Positions 1 through 6,172 of a stretch of DNA of 10,483 nt are shown piece after piece. How positions within the stretch are numbered: position 1 is the first letter of the stretch; every line of letters starts with the position of its first letter. Where the stretch lies: assembly GCA_947598425.1 (NCBI GenBank), contig CANQFH010000034.1, positions 1-10,483 of the forward strand, in the 5' to 3' direction. Made by a program: the position numbers and the translations under genes. The notes below the pieces were generated by a model that saw nothing but the letters and a program-made list of their open reading frames with translations, was not told the DNA's origin and searched no databases. The DNA comes from an uncultured Bacilli bacterium. GTDB taxonomy: Bacteria > Bacillota_I > Bacilli_A > RF39 > UBA660.

Positions 1-81
1 CTCCTGAGCAGTTTGAATTTGACTATTTTTCTCAATTACCCCCTCTTTTACCTGTCTAATCTATTGACTTATCTCCCAAGA
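1..81. other. Window-edge non-coding segment, probable 5' leader of an off-window gene
   Basis: This is the region downstream of the ltaS stop codon. Read on the minus strand it ends exactly at the window edge in CAGGAG (positions 6-1), a good Shine-Dalgarno core, so a further minus-strand gene probably starts just outside. No hairpin followed by a T-run is visible, so ltaS may read through. An alternative is a minus-strand TTG start at 33-35, preceded by GAGG with a 6-base gap, giving a peptide beginning MRKIVKFKLLR. Its codons (CTG, CTC, AGG) are unlike those of the neighbours. The segment looks somewhat richer in G+C than the adjoining genes. No function can be assigned. Confidence 0.4.
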
Positions 82-2106
82 TTACTCTTCTAATTTGTCA
101 TCAACAACATTATCTTTTTGTTCATATTCTAGTAATTTTTGCCCTAAGTAATTAAAATAATTATTTTTAATTGCATTACTACTCATTTGAATTTTCAAAG
201 CAATTTTTTGGTTTATTTCTTGTAACTCATCTTCTGTATACTCTTTATCTGTATAATACTTTATTTTACTTGTTGAAGCATTATAATAAGCATATTCATT
301 CTTCCAAGAACCATCAGCAAAAATTACTCGAGATTCATAATCATTACTTAATATATCACTACCCATATATAATCTAGGATCATATTCTAAATTCATTAAA
401 TTAGCTAAAGTAGGAACTAAATTAATATAAAAATTATAATCTTTAAATGTTTGTGGTGTCATACTAGAATTATAAATAACAAAAGGTGTTCTTTCTATTT
501 CATAATCTTCTAATTCATAGTCTAACATTTCTTTAATTTGATTCTTACTTAATGCATAAGGATAATGGTCCGCTAATAAAACGATAACAGTATCATCTAA
601 TTTATGGGCTGCCTCTAATTTTTTAATCATAATACCTATAGCGTTATCTAAAACTTTTAATTTAGATAAGTAACGACTTACTGTGGTAGAATATCCTTTT
701 TCTTTAAATTCTTCCATATATAAATCTCCATAAGTTGAAGATACTGAATAAGGTTGATGGGATGTTACTGTTGTTAGGAAAGTCATAAATGGTTTATTAT
801 CATCATTTTTTAAAACAATATCCATTGCTTTTTCAAAAAATTCTTCATCACTAGGCCATTCACCATATTCAGAACTTGTCTCAATATCTAAAGTATCTGC
901 TCCATAGAATTTACCACTTCCCATATTTGGATGAATTGTTTTTCTCTTATAATACCATTCTACAAAATCATGCATACTAGTTGTTGTATAACCTTTATTA
1001 TTAAATAAATTAAATATTGCTTCAAAATAAGTATTATCTTTATAAACATTAGATGTACAAGTATTATAAATAGAAAATAATCCCGTCATAGCACTAAATT
1101 CATTATTACCAGTAGCACAACTGTTTCTAGGTGAATAATTATTTTCCCAATGCCATCCTTTACTATATAATTTGTAATAATTAGGGAAATATTCTTTATT
1201 TATAATAGCCTCATTAACTGATTCCATTAAAATCACAATAACATTTTTACCTTCAAACATTCCAGTATAATCATTATAATCAGTAACAGTTTGGGAAGCA
1301 AAGTAATTATTTAAATTTGCAAATTTACTATTACCTTCATTTAAAGCTATCTCTTCTAAATATTTGGATACTTGGCGAGAGACATTTTCATTTTCTTTAT
1401 TATTTTGAATCTTAAACGTTGTATCCAATTCTTCTGGTGGGAAAATAAAACTCCGTAAATCCATGATAGCAAATGTCACTGTCCCAAATTGATTTACCGC
1501 TACGGTAGGAACATCAGGATTTTTAAATAATTGCATATTATTTTTTATTTGTAATTTATTTTGCATAAATGATAATTTAAGAGTACCATAATATAGTAAT
1601 GATATTATTAATATTGTAGGTATTAATAATAAATATTTCTTATTTAATTTAATTTGATGATATTCTCTTTTTTTATCAACTACAAAATATAAAATAATAA
1701 AGTAAATTAAAGGTAAAAATATTAAGAAATATGATAATTTAAATGACATAAAAAAGTCATAAATATAATCAGTAACGGCTCCAAATTGACTAGATGTATG
1801 AAATGATATAAATACTCCTAAAAAATTAATAAAACCAAGTTGAAGCCATGAATATATTGTATATAACAATATATATATTAATAAAAAGGTGTTTCTTAAC
1901 CATTTTCTTTTAGTTAAACTACTAAAAAATACTACTATTAAACTAAGTAAACTTGTACTTAAAAAAATTCTCAAAGTGGAATAATCAAAAATAGTAAAAT
2001 TATTTAATAGTTTAAATAATATTTCTATTACAAATGTAATTGCCAAAACAAAAATTACATTTCTTAAATAAGTATCATTAAATATTTTATGATTATTTTT
2101 CTTCAT
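82..2106 (-). CDS. LtaS-type membrane sulfatase (lipoteichoic acid synthase family)
   Basis: This 674-residue protein has the architecture of the LtaS family: about five N-terminal membrane spans (roughly 14-32, 44-63, 70-90, 122-143, 157-177), a linker, and an extracellular sulfatase-fold domain from about 285. Family members move glycerol-phosphate from phosphatidylglycerol onto a growing lipoteichoic acid chain outside the membrane. Visible active-site equivalents are E295 in ILMES, the nucleophile T332 in SCATGNNEF, H450 in VTSHQPY, and D513-H514 in LADHYP. The stretch around T332 differs from the KTSDAEF type of classical Staphylococcus LtaS, and cysteines C330 and C350 flank this loop and could form a disulfide. 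The start codon overlaps the 3' end of rnhB by 14 bases. The family is secure. Whether it makes polyglycerolphosphate LTA, primes it, or transfers phosphoglycerol to another glycan is not decidable here, so no symbol is given. Confidence 0.9.
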   Translation of the reverse strand: MKKNNHKIFNDTYLRNVIFVLAITFVIEILFKLLNNFTIFDYSTLRIFLSTSLLSLIVVFFSSLTKRKWLRNTFLLIYILLYTIYSWLQLGFINFLGVFISFHTSSQFGAVTDYIYDFFMSFKLSYFLIFLPLIYFIILYFVVDKKREYHQIKLNKKYLLLIPTILIISLLYYGTLKLSFMQNKLQIKNNMQLFKNPDVPTVAVNQFGTVTFAIMDLRSFIFPPEELDTTFKIQNNKENENVSRQVSKYLEEIALNEGNSKFANLNNYFASQTVTDYNDYTGMFEGKNVIVILMESVNEAIINKEYFPNYYKLYSKGWHWENNYSPRNSCATGNNEFSAMTGLFSIYNTCTSNVYKDNTYFEAIFNLFNNKGYTTTSMHDFVEWYYKRKTIHPNMGSGKFYGADTLDIETSSEYGEWPSDEEFFEKAMDIVLKNDDNKPFMTFLTTVTSHQPYSVSSTYGDLYMEEFKEKGYSTTVSRYLSKLKVLDNAIGIMIKKLEAAHKLDDTVIVLLADHYPYALSKNQIKEMLDYELEDYEIERTPFVIYNSSMTPQTFKDYNFYINLVPTLANLMNLEYDPRLYMGSDILSNDYESRVIFADGSWKNEYAYYNASTSKIKYYTDKEYTEDELQEINQKIALKIQMSSNAIKNNYFNYLGQKLLEYEQKDNVVDDKLEE

Positions 2107-2731
2107 TACTACTACTTCCCTTCAATAATTCTTTTACTGGTTTATATGTTACCCGATACTCTTTAATAATACCATATTTTTTCATAAGTTCAAGATGTCT
2201 TTTAGTTGGATAGCCTTTATGATTTTTAAATTCATACATTGGATATTTTTGATCTAACTCTTCCATCAGTCTATCTCTTGTAACTTTAGCTATAACCGAG
2301 GCCGCCGCAATGGACAAACTTAAGGCATCACCATGAATTATTGGTAATACCGGAACCTCTCTTTGTAACTTCATGGCATCAGTTAAAATATAGTCTGGTT
2401 TTACTTTTAAATTATCTATAGCTATATTCATAGCTAATCTTGATGCTTCTAAAATATTAATTTCATCTATTTTATGATTATCTACTATCCCAATCCCAAC
2501 ACTTATAGCATCTCTCATAATAATATCATAAAATTCTTCTCTTTTTTTAGCACTTAATTGTTTAGAATCATTTAAACCTTCCAAATTATAATTTACTGGT
2601 AATATTACGGCACCAGCAACTACTGGACCAACTAAAGGGCCTCTCCCAGCTTCATCAGTACCACATATTAATTTATAACCCTGGGTATATAATTCTTTTT
2701 CATATTTTAATAAATCTACTTTTACTTTCAA
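2093..2731 (-). CDS. rnhB: Ribonuclease HII
   Basis: The 212-residue protein cleaves RNA in RNA/DNA hybrids and removes single ribonucleotides misincorporated into DNA. The family signature GTDEAGRGP (residues 24-32) carries D26 and E27, and D118 and D135 complete the expected set of four acidic metal-binding residues. LNDSKQL (53-59) and HKGYPTKRH (171-179), the region contacting the RNA-DNA junction, are also present. The length is normal for bacterial RNase HII. The start is TTG at 2731-2729, directly after the rbgA stop codon, with GAGAGGA 10 bases upstream. No nearby in-frame ATG competes. The rbgA-rnhB pair is common in Bacillota. The last 14 bases overlap the ltaS-like gene, suggesting translational coupling. 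Confidence 0.96.
   Translation of the reverse strand: MKVKVDLLKYEKELYTQGYKLICGTDEAGRGPLVGPVVAGAVILPVNYNLEGLNDSKQLSAKKREEFYDIIMRDAISVGIGIVDNHKIDEINILEASRLAMNIAIDNLKVKPDYILTDAMKLQREVPVLPIIHGDALSLSIAAASVIAKVTRDRLMEELDQKYPMYEFKNHKGYPTKRHLELMKKYGIIKEYRVTYKPVKELLKGSSSNEEK
2107..2122 (-). promoter_or_regulatory. ltaS-like ribosome-binding site with AGT triplet repeat spacer
   Basis: On the minus strand AAGGGA (2122-2117) precedes the ATG at 2106. The spacer is a run of three AGT triplets plus TA, about 10 bases. The same triplets encode Ser-Ser-Ser near the C terminus of RNase HII. Gain or loss of one triplet would alter the spacing to the start codon without shifting the rnhB frame. Confidence 0.6.
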
Positions 2732-3580
2732 TTACATTAAATCCTCTCTATCGAAAGTAATCCCTTTAATTACTTCTTTAACTATATCATTATAGACTTT
2801 TAAACTTACTCTTTCATATTGGACTTCATTATTTTTAAAAGCTCCAATTTTCTTAGCAATAACTTCATACATATCTATAACATCATAATTAATAATACCA
2901 TACTTCTCTTCTAAAATGCTAGGATAATTTTTACTTAAAAAGGATAAAATGTATACTGCAACTTCATCAATATTTAAAATTTCTTTTTTAATTCCTCCTG
3001 TGGCAGCAATATTTAATGCTATAACTTCTTCATCAAATTTAGGCCACAATATTCCTGGAGTATCTAATAAAGTAATCCCTACTTTAGTTTTCAAATACAC
3101 TAAATTTTTAGTCACTTCCGGCCTATTCTCAACACTAGCTACTTTTCTTCCAATTATTTGATTTATCAAAGTACTTTTACCAACATTTGGTATTCCCATG
3201 ACTAAAGCTTTAATTTCTTTTTCTTTTAAACCTTTTTCTAATCTTTTATTTTGAATACTTTTAGTAATCTTATGGGTTAATTCAATTATTTTTTTATAAT
3301 CATTATTATTTTTTAAATCGACAATTAAGACATTATACCCTTTATCTTCATAATATTTTTGCCATTTATTAGTAATTTTTAAATCACATAAATCCTTTTT
3401 AGTCATGATTAATATTCGTTCTTTATTTTTAATTAAATTATTAATATCTTTAATCTTACTGGAATAAGGTATTCTAGCATCTATAACTTCATAAACTATA
3501 TCAATATTTTTTAATTCTTCGGTTATTTGTCTTTTGGCTTTTGCCATATGGCCCGGATAATGATTAATTATACTTTTCAT
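2732..3580 (-). CDS. rbgA: Ribosome biogenesis GTPase RbgA (YlqF)
   Basis: This circularly permuted GTPase acts late in 50S subunit assembly in Bacillota. The 282-residue product starts MKSIINHYPGHMAKAKR, matching the family N terminus with its PGHMAKA motif. Motifs come in the permuted order G4-G1-G3: TKKD (residues 60-63, in place of the usual NKxD), GIPNVGKST (129-137), and DTPG (173-176). PEVTK (about 154-158) fits the G2 region. An RbgA-type C-terminal helical domain follows. A GTG three codons upstream extends the frame, but it sits inside the ribosome-binding site AAGGTAGGTG. That site is spaced 6 bases from the ATG at 3580, so I chose the ATG. A terminator-like hairpin lies just upstream after lepB, and I see no convincing separate promoter, so expression may depend on read-through. 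The stop codon abuts the rnhB start. Confidence 0.95.
   Translation of the reverse strand: MKSIINHYPGHMAKAKRQITEELKNIDIVYEVIDARIPYSSKIKDINNLIKNKERILIMTKKDLCDLKITNKWQKYYEDKGYNVLIVDLKNNNDYKKIIELTHKITKSIQNKRLEKGLKEKEIKALVMGIPNVGKSTLINQIIGRKVASVENRPEVTKNLVYLKTKVGITLLDTPGILWPKFDEEVIALNIAATGGIKKEILNIDEVAVYILSFLSKNYPSILEEKYGIINYDVIDMYEVIAKKIGAFKNNEVQYERVSLKVYNDIVKEVIKGITFDREDLM
2742..2748 (-). promoter_or_regulatory. Ribosome-binding site deciding the TTG start of rnhB
   Basis: GAGAGGA on the minus strand lies within the last codons of rbgA, 10 bases before the TTG at 2731. It supports a non-ATG start placed immediately after the rbgA TAA. Confidence 0.65.
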
Positions 3581-3586
3581 TTCAAA

Positions 3587-3596
3587 CACCTACCTT
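3587..3596 (-). promoter_or_regulatory. Ribosome-binding site deciding the rbgA start
   Basis: AAGGTAGGTG on the minus strand is followed by six bases and the ATG at 3580. It begins one base after the T-run of the preceding hairpin, so a transcript that passes the hairpin exposes this site at once. Confidence 0.75.
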
Positions 3597-3597
3597 G

Positions 3598-3626
3598 AAA
3601 AAAATAAGACTTTTTGTCTTATCTTT
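3598..3626 (-). terminator. Intrinsic terminator or attenuator between lepB and rbgA
   Basis: Read on the minus strand, ATAAGAC, loop AAAAA and GTCTTAT form a perfect 7-bp stem (arms 3622-3616 and 3610-3604), followed by a run of T (3603-3598). A G-U pair and three A-U pairs can extend the stem into the T-run. It lies a few bases after the lepB stop codon. The stem is AT-rich with only two G-C pairs, so termination is probably partial. This fits the absence of a clear promoter for rbgA. Confidence 0.7.
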
Positions 3627-3628
3627 AA

Positions 3629-4117
3629 TTATTTTTTAACACTGCCAAATTCATTAAATGGATAAATAATAATTCCTACTGTACCTTCGATTTCACTTTT
3701 CTTAATTACCCCTAATGAACGACTATCTAAAGATATTTGACGATTATCTCCCATTAAAAAATATTCATCTTTACCTAAAGTAACTTCTTGAAAATCGTCA
3801 GTTCTACCATAAGCATAAACATCTTTTATTTCTTGATCATTAATATACAATGTTTGATTACGATATCTTATTTTTTCTCCAGGCAATCCAATAACTCTTT
3901 TAATTAAATTATCCCCATTAACATTTTTATTAACTACTACTATATCAAAGCGATTATAACTAGTATCATACTTTTTAAGTAACATTACTTCTTTACCATT
4001 TAATGTTGGTACCATACTTTCTCCTTGAACAAAAATAGGTGTTACTATAAATGTTCTAATAATTACCACAAAGGCAATAATACCCAAATAAGGAATTAAA
4101 TCTTTTATTATTTTCAC
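3629..4117 (-). CDS. lepB: Signal peptidase I
   Basis: This membrane-anchored serine protease removes signal peptides from exported proteins. The 162-residue sequence has one N-terminal membrane anchor (about 9-27), then QGESMVPTL with catalytic S34, and LIKRVIG with general base K73. The conserved GDNR (123-126) and SLDSR (129-133) box follows. It is at the short end for the family, having a single anchor and a compact catalytic core. The start is GTG at 4117-4115, with a consensus AAAGGAGGT 7 bases upstream. The gene sits between rplS and rbgA, a common Bacillota order, and lies between two terminator-like hairpins. The LtaS-like protein downstream is another envelope factor, but no direct link is shown. 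Confidence 0.96.
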   Translation of the reverse strand: MKIIKDLIPYLGIIAFVVIIRTFIVTPIFVQGESMVPTLNGKEVMLLKKYDTSYNRFDIVVVNKNVNGDNLIKRVIGLPGEKIRYRNQTLYINDQEIKDVYAYGRTDDFQEVTLGKDEYFLMGDNRQISLDSRSLGVIKKSEIEGTVGIIIYPFNEFGSVKK

Positions 4118-4124
4118 TTAGTTA

Positions 4125-4133
4125 ACCTCCTTT
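4125..4133 (-). promoter_or_regulatory. Strong ribosome-binding site of lepB with GTG start
   Basis: AAAGGAGGT on the minus strand lies 7 bases before GTG at 4117. It is the closest match to the anti-Shine-Dalgarno consensus in the window and may offset the weaker start codon and the hairpin upstream. Confidence 0.8.
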
Positions 4134-4136
4134 AAT

Positions 4137-4166
4137 AAAAGAAAATTAAGGTTAATACCTTAATTT
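4137..4166 (-). terminator. Terminator-like hairpin overlapping the rplS stop codon
   Basis: On the minus strand AAATTAAGGT (4166-4157), loop ATTA and ACCTTAATTT (4152-4143) make a perfect 10-bp stem. The tail reads on as TCTTTT, so the 3' side is T-rich but interrupted. The rplS TAA (4162-4160) is inside the 5' arm, so ribosomes finishing L19 would melt the stem. It may be a partial terminator, a 3'-end stabilising structure or both. The lepB ribosome-binding site follows closely. Confidence 0.65.
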
Positions 4167-4513
4167 CTCTCTTTAACCTTATAATCTTTATTATGCTTTT
4201 TACGTAAATCTTTAATAAAGTTAAGTTTTGATCTTCTAACCATTCCTTTTTTAAGAACTACTATCTTATCAATAGTTGGAGCATTTACTGGGAAGATTCT
4301 AGTTACACCAATACCATTTGATGTTTTATATACTGAAAATGTTTCAGATACACTACCACCTTTTTTAGCTACTACTAAACCTTCAAATGCTTGAATTCTT
4401 TCTTTTTTACCTTCTTTTACCCAAACATCAACACGAACTGTGTCTCCTACACGAAAATCAGGAATGTCTTTACGAATATGACGAGCATTAATCTTATCAA
4501 CTAAATTAGCCAT
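4160..4513 (-). CDS. rplS: 50S ribosomal protein L19
   Basis: The 117-residue protein is a canonical L19, a 50S component located near the 30S-50S interface. Family landmarks are FRVGDTVRVDVWVKEG (21-36), KERIQAFEGLVVAKKGG (37-53), SETFSVYKTSNGIGVTR (56-72), FPVNAPTIDKIVV (74-86), and a basic tail with GMVRRSKLNFIKDLR (89-103). The length is typical. The ATG at 4513 is preceded by AGAAAGGATG with 7 bases between. The gene has its own strong promoter and a leader of about 75 bases, in contrast to the coupled genes upstream. It is followed by a hairpin that overlaps its stop codon. Autoregulation through the leader is an inference from known L19 leaders in low-GC Gram-positives. Confidence 0.98.
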   Translation of the reverse strand: MANLVDKINARHIRKDIPDFRVGDTVRVDVWVKEGKKERIQAFEGLVVAKKGGSVSETFSVYKTSNGIGVTRIFPVNAPTIDKIVVLKKGMVRRSKLNFIKDLRKKHNKDYKVKERN

Positions 4514-4587
4514 TATAACACATCCTTTCTAAAAAAATTACCTGTAATCATTATGATTATAAGCGGATTACATACTTTTTGAATTCA
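4514..4587 (-). promoter_or_regulatory. rplS 5' leader with alternative hairpins, candidate L19 leader
   Basis: The leader expected from the promoter upstream contains several competing pairings. On the minus strand GTAATC (4571-4566) can pair with GATTAC (4549-4544). Between and overlapping these, TAATCAT and ATGATTA (4559-4553 and 4551-4545) form a 7-bp inverted repeat. ATTAC and GTAAT (4548-4544 and 4541-4537) form a third hairpin with a 2-base loop, followed by a T-run. These share bases and so are mutually exclusive. A putative autoregulatory L19 leader is known in low-GC Gram-positives (an Rfam family). I cannot confirm by eye that this matches its consensus. The Shine-Dalgarno AGAAAGGATG is at 4530-4521. 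Confidence 0.5.
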
Positions 4588-4593
4588 TTTGAC

Positions 4594-4622
4594 ATTATAA
4601 CATATATTATTTAACTATGCAA
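4594..4622 (-). promoter_or_regulatory. Sigma-A-type promoter of rplS with extended -10
   Basis: On the minus strand TTGCAT (4622-4617) is followed by exactly 17 bases and a perfect TATAAT (4599-4594). TG one base before the -10 hexamer makes an extended -10. The predicted start near 4587 gives a leader of about 75 bases. It lies in the gap between the orphan 125-residue gene and rplS. Confidence 0.8.
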
Positions 4623-4636
4623 TATAATTTTAAAAG

Positions 4637-5014
4637 TTATCTGCCTCTTTTATTTTTAGGTATTTCTAATTTATTTTCTAAAGACTCGAACATTTGCAAA
4701 TATTTATTAAGAGCCTCTTTAGTTAAATATTTACCATATTCTTTTAATATCTTTTCTTTTAAAGAATCTATCTTTATTAATACTAATTCGCCATCTGTAG
4801 TTGTGGCATCTTCTGAATCATTAATATCTATAATAATATTTAATAGTTCTTGATATTTTTTATTGATTTTTTGATTAATAATTTTATTTATTAGATTTTT
4901 ATCAAATATTGTTATCTTTTCTTCTTTATTTTCTTTAGATATAGTTAATCCTTCTATTTCTTGATAATCTACTATTTCTAAATTACAATTAACATTCTCT
5001 AATACTTTATTCAT
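4637..5014 (-). CDS. Uncharacterised small protein between trmD and rplS
   Basis: I do not recognise this 125-residue protein. It is rich in Lys, Glu, Asn and Ile, has no Trp, no membrane span and no signal peptide, and should be cytoplasmic. The first 35 residues look like short beta strands (NLEIVDYQEIEGLTIS, KITIF). Residues about 40-64 and 83-118 look helical and amphipathic. They are joined by a loop, DSEDATTTDGE, and the protein ends in a basic KNKRGR tail. That it is a real gene is supported by its ATG overlapping the trmD stop by 8 bases, with AGAGGT six to seven bases upstream inside trmD. Codon use matches the neighbours. Its place among RNA-modification and ribosome genes suggests, but does not show, a related role. 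A promoter for rplS follows its stop. Confidence 0.8.
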   Translation of the reverse strand: MNKVLENVNCNLEIVDYQEIEGLTISKENKEEKITIFDKNLINKIINQKINKKYQELLNIIIDINDSEDATTTDGELVLIKIDSLKEKILKEYGKYLTKEALNKYLQMFESLENKLEIPKNKRGR

Positions 5015-5681
5015 CTTTTACCTCTAATAAATCTGGCCTTTTTTCTTTAGTTTTTCTAATTTGTTCCTTTAAACGATATTCTTTAATTTTTTGATGATTA
5101 CCTGAAAGTAGGACCTCAGGTACTTTTAAACCTCGAAAATCTTCAGGTTTAGTATAAGTAGGATAATCTAAAAGATTATTAGTAAAGGAATCATCTAAAT
5201 ATGAAGATTCTTTAATTACCCCATCTAGTAATCTCACAACAGAATCGGTAATTGCCATCGCCGGAATTTCTCCTCCAGTTAAAATATAATCACCAATACT
5301 TATTTCTAAATCCACAAAATTTCTAATCCGTTCATCATAACCTTCATAATGACCACATATAATAATTAAATGTTTATGATGCTTTAACTCTTTTGCCTTC
5401 ATTTCATTATAAACATTTCCCTGAGGACAAGTTAAAATCACAGTACTATCAGCATCTTTTAAATCTTCAATTGCCCTTACTACTGGTTCACACATTAATA
5501 CCATACCCGAACCTCCACCATAAGGAGTATCATCAACTTGACCATGTTTATATGGAGTATAACTTCTTAAATCTATAATATTAATCGTAACTATTTTCTT
5601 ATCTAGAGCTCTTTTAATTATAGACTCAGTTAAAAATCCTTGAAACATTCCGGGAAATAAAGTAACTATATCTATTTTCAT
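5007..5681 (-). CDS. trmD: tRNA (guanine-N1-)-methyltransferase TrmD
   Basis: TrmD is a homodimeric SPOUT methyltransferase that makes m1G37 next to the anticodon and prevents +1 frameshifting. The 224 residues begin MKIDIVTLFPGMF, the usual N terminus. DDTPYGGGSGM (50-60), CGHYEGYDER (109-118) and SIGDYILTGGE (128-138) build the trefoil-knot S-adenosylmethionine site. The DSF segment carries the probable catalytic D164, and VPEVLLSGNH (187-196) is the conserved C-terminal motif. The ATG overlaps the rimM stop as ATGA (5681-5678), a classic coupling. The unrecognised small gene overlaps its 3' end. Length is slightly below the usual 240-250 but no motif is missing. Confidence 0.98.
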   Translation of the reverse strand: MKIDIVTLFPGMFQGFLTESIIKRALDKKIVTINIIDLRSYTPYKHGQVDDTPYGGGSGMVLMCEPVVRAIEDLKDADSTVILTCPQGNVYNEMKAKELKHHKHLIIICGHYEGYDERIRNFVDLEISIGDYILTGGEIPAMAITDSVVRLLDGVIKESSYLDDSFTNNLLDYPTYTKPEDFRGLKVPEVLLSGNHQKIKEYRLKEQIRKTKEKRPDLLEVKDE

Positions 5682-6172
5682 ATTATTAAATCACTTCCTT
5701 TATTAGTAATGATTTTTCTTTCTTTAACATTAATACTCTTAATATAATAATCTATTAAGGGTATATAAAATATTTTATCTCCTTTAACTTTTAATAAGAC
5801 ATCTTTATTTTCATCACTATAATCAATTACAACCCCGATTAATTTATCTAAATCATATACTTCTAAACCAATTAAATCTCCTAAAAGATATTCATTATCT
5901 TTTAAATTTAATTCACTTCTTAATATATAAATATTTTCTCCTTTATATTTTAAGACTTCATTGATATTTACATAACCATCTAAAGTTAATAAATCATAAC
6001 CTTTATGAACTCTTACACTTTTAATAACCTCTTGCAGTTTTTTTTCACCCACATAAATATTACTATTTTCTTTAAAAATTCTATCTTTATATTGAAAATT
6101 ACTATTTACTTTTAATTCTCCTTTAATTCCAAAAGTATTTATAATTTTACCGACTAAAAGATAATTATCCAT
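5678..6172 (-). CDS. rimM: 16S rRNA processing / 30S maturation factor RimM
   Basis: RimM binds S19 and helps maturation of the 30S head. The 164-residue protein has the N-terminal beta-barrel signature VGKIINTFGIKGELKV (7-22), NINEVLKYKG (69-78) at the end of that domain, and a C-terminal PRC-barrel from about 92, including LLGDLIGLEVYD and IPLIDYYIKSINV. A longer start at 6184 is possible, but it has no ribosome-binding site. The ATG at 6172 has GAGG seven bases upstream, and MDNYLLVGKI aligns with known RimM starts. It overlaps the methyltransferase gene upstream by 8 bases and trmD by 4, so all three should be translationally coupled. It ends in TGA, which shows TGA is a stop here. Confidence 0.95.
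   Translation of the reverse strand: MDNYLLVGKIINTFGIKGELKVNSNFQYKDRIFKENSNIYVGEKKLQEVIKSVRVHKGYDLLTLDGYVNINEVLKYKGENIYILRSELNLKDNEYLLGDLIGLEVYDLDKLIGVVIDYSDENKDVLLKVKGDKIFYIPLIDYYIKSINVKERKIITNKGSDLII

Noticed and set aside
64..93. TTGACT followed by TTCTAA on the plus strand as an antisense promoter into ltaS
   Set aside because: The -10 match is poor and such hexamers are frequent by chance in sequence this AT-rich.
171..377. Open frame on the plus strand, 68 codons
   Set aside because: It lies wholly antisense to the LtaS-like gene, is dominated by Tyr/His/Leu from AT-rich antisense codons, and has no ribosome-binding site or recognisable domain.
2949..3161. Open frame on the plus strand, 70 codons
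   Set aside because: It is antisense to the GTPase core of rbgA, whose motifs leave no doubt about the coding strand.
3619..3648. TTGGCA (minus strand, 3648-3643) as the -35 of a separate rbgA promoter
   Set aside because: No acceptable -10 hexamer occurs at 16-18 bases. The best candidate, AAGATA, matches poorly and lies in the terminator stem.
4617..4853. Open frame on the plus strand, 78 codons
   Set aside because: It is antisense to the orphan gene and its ATG overlaps the rplS -35 box. The minus-strand gene has coupling and a ribosome-binding site, while this frame has neither.
5393..5578. Open frame on the plus strand, 61 codons
   Set aside because: It is antisense to the highly conserved SAM-binding region of trmD.
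5678..5681. TGA as a tryptophan codon (Mollicutes code)
   Set aside because: The TGA here ends rimM at the expected place, and tryptophans throughout the window are encoded by TGG.
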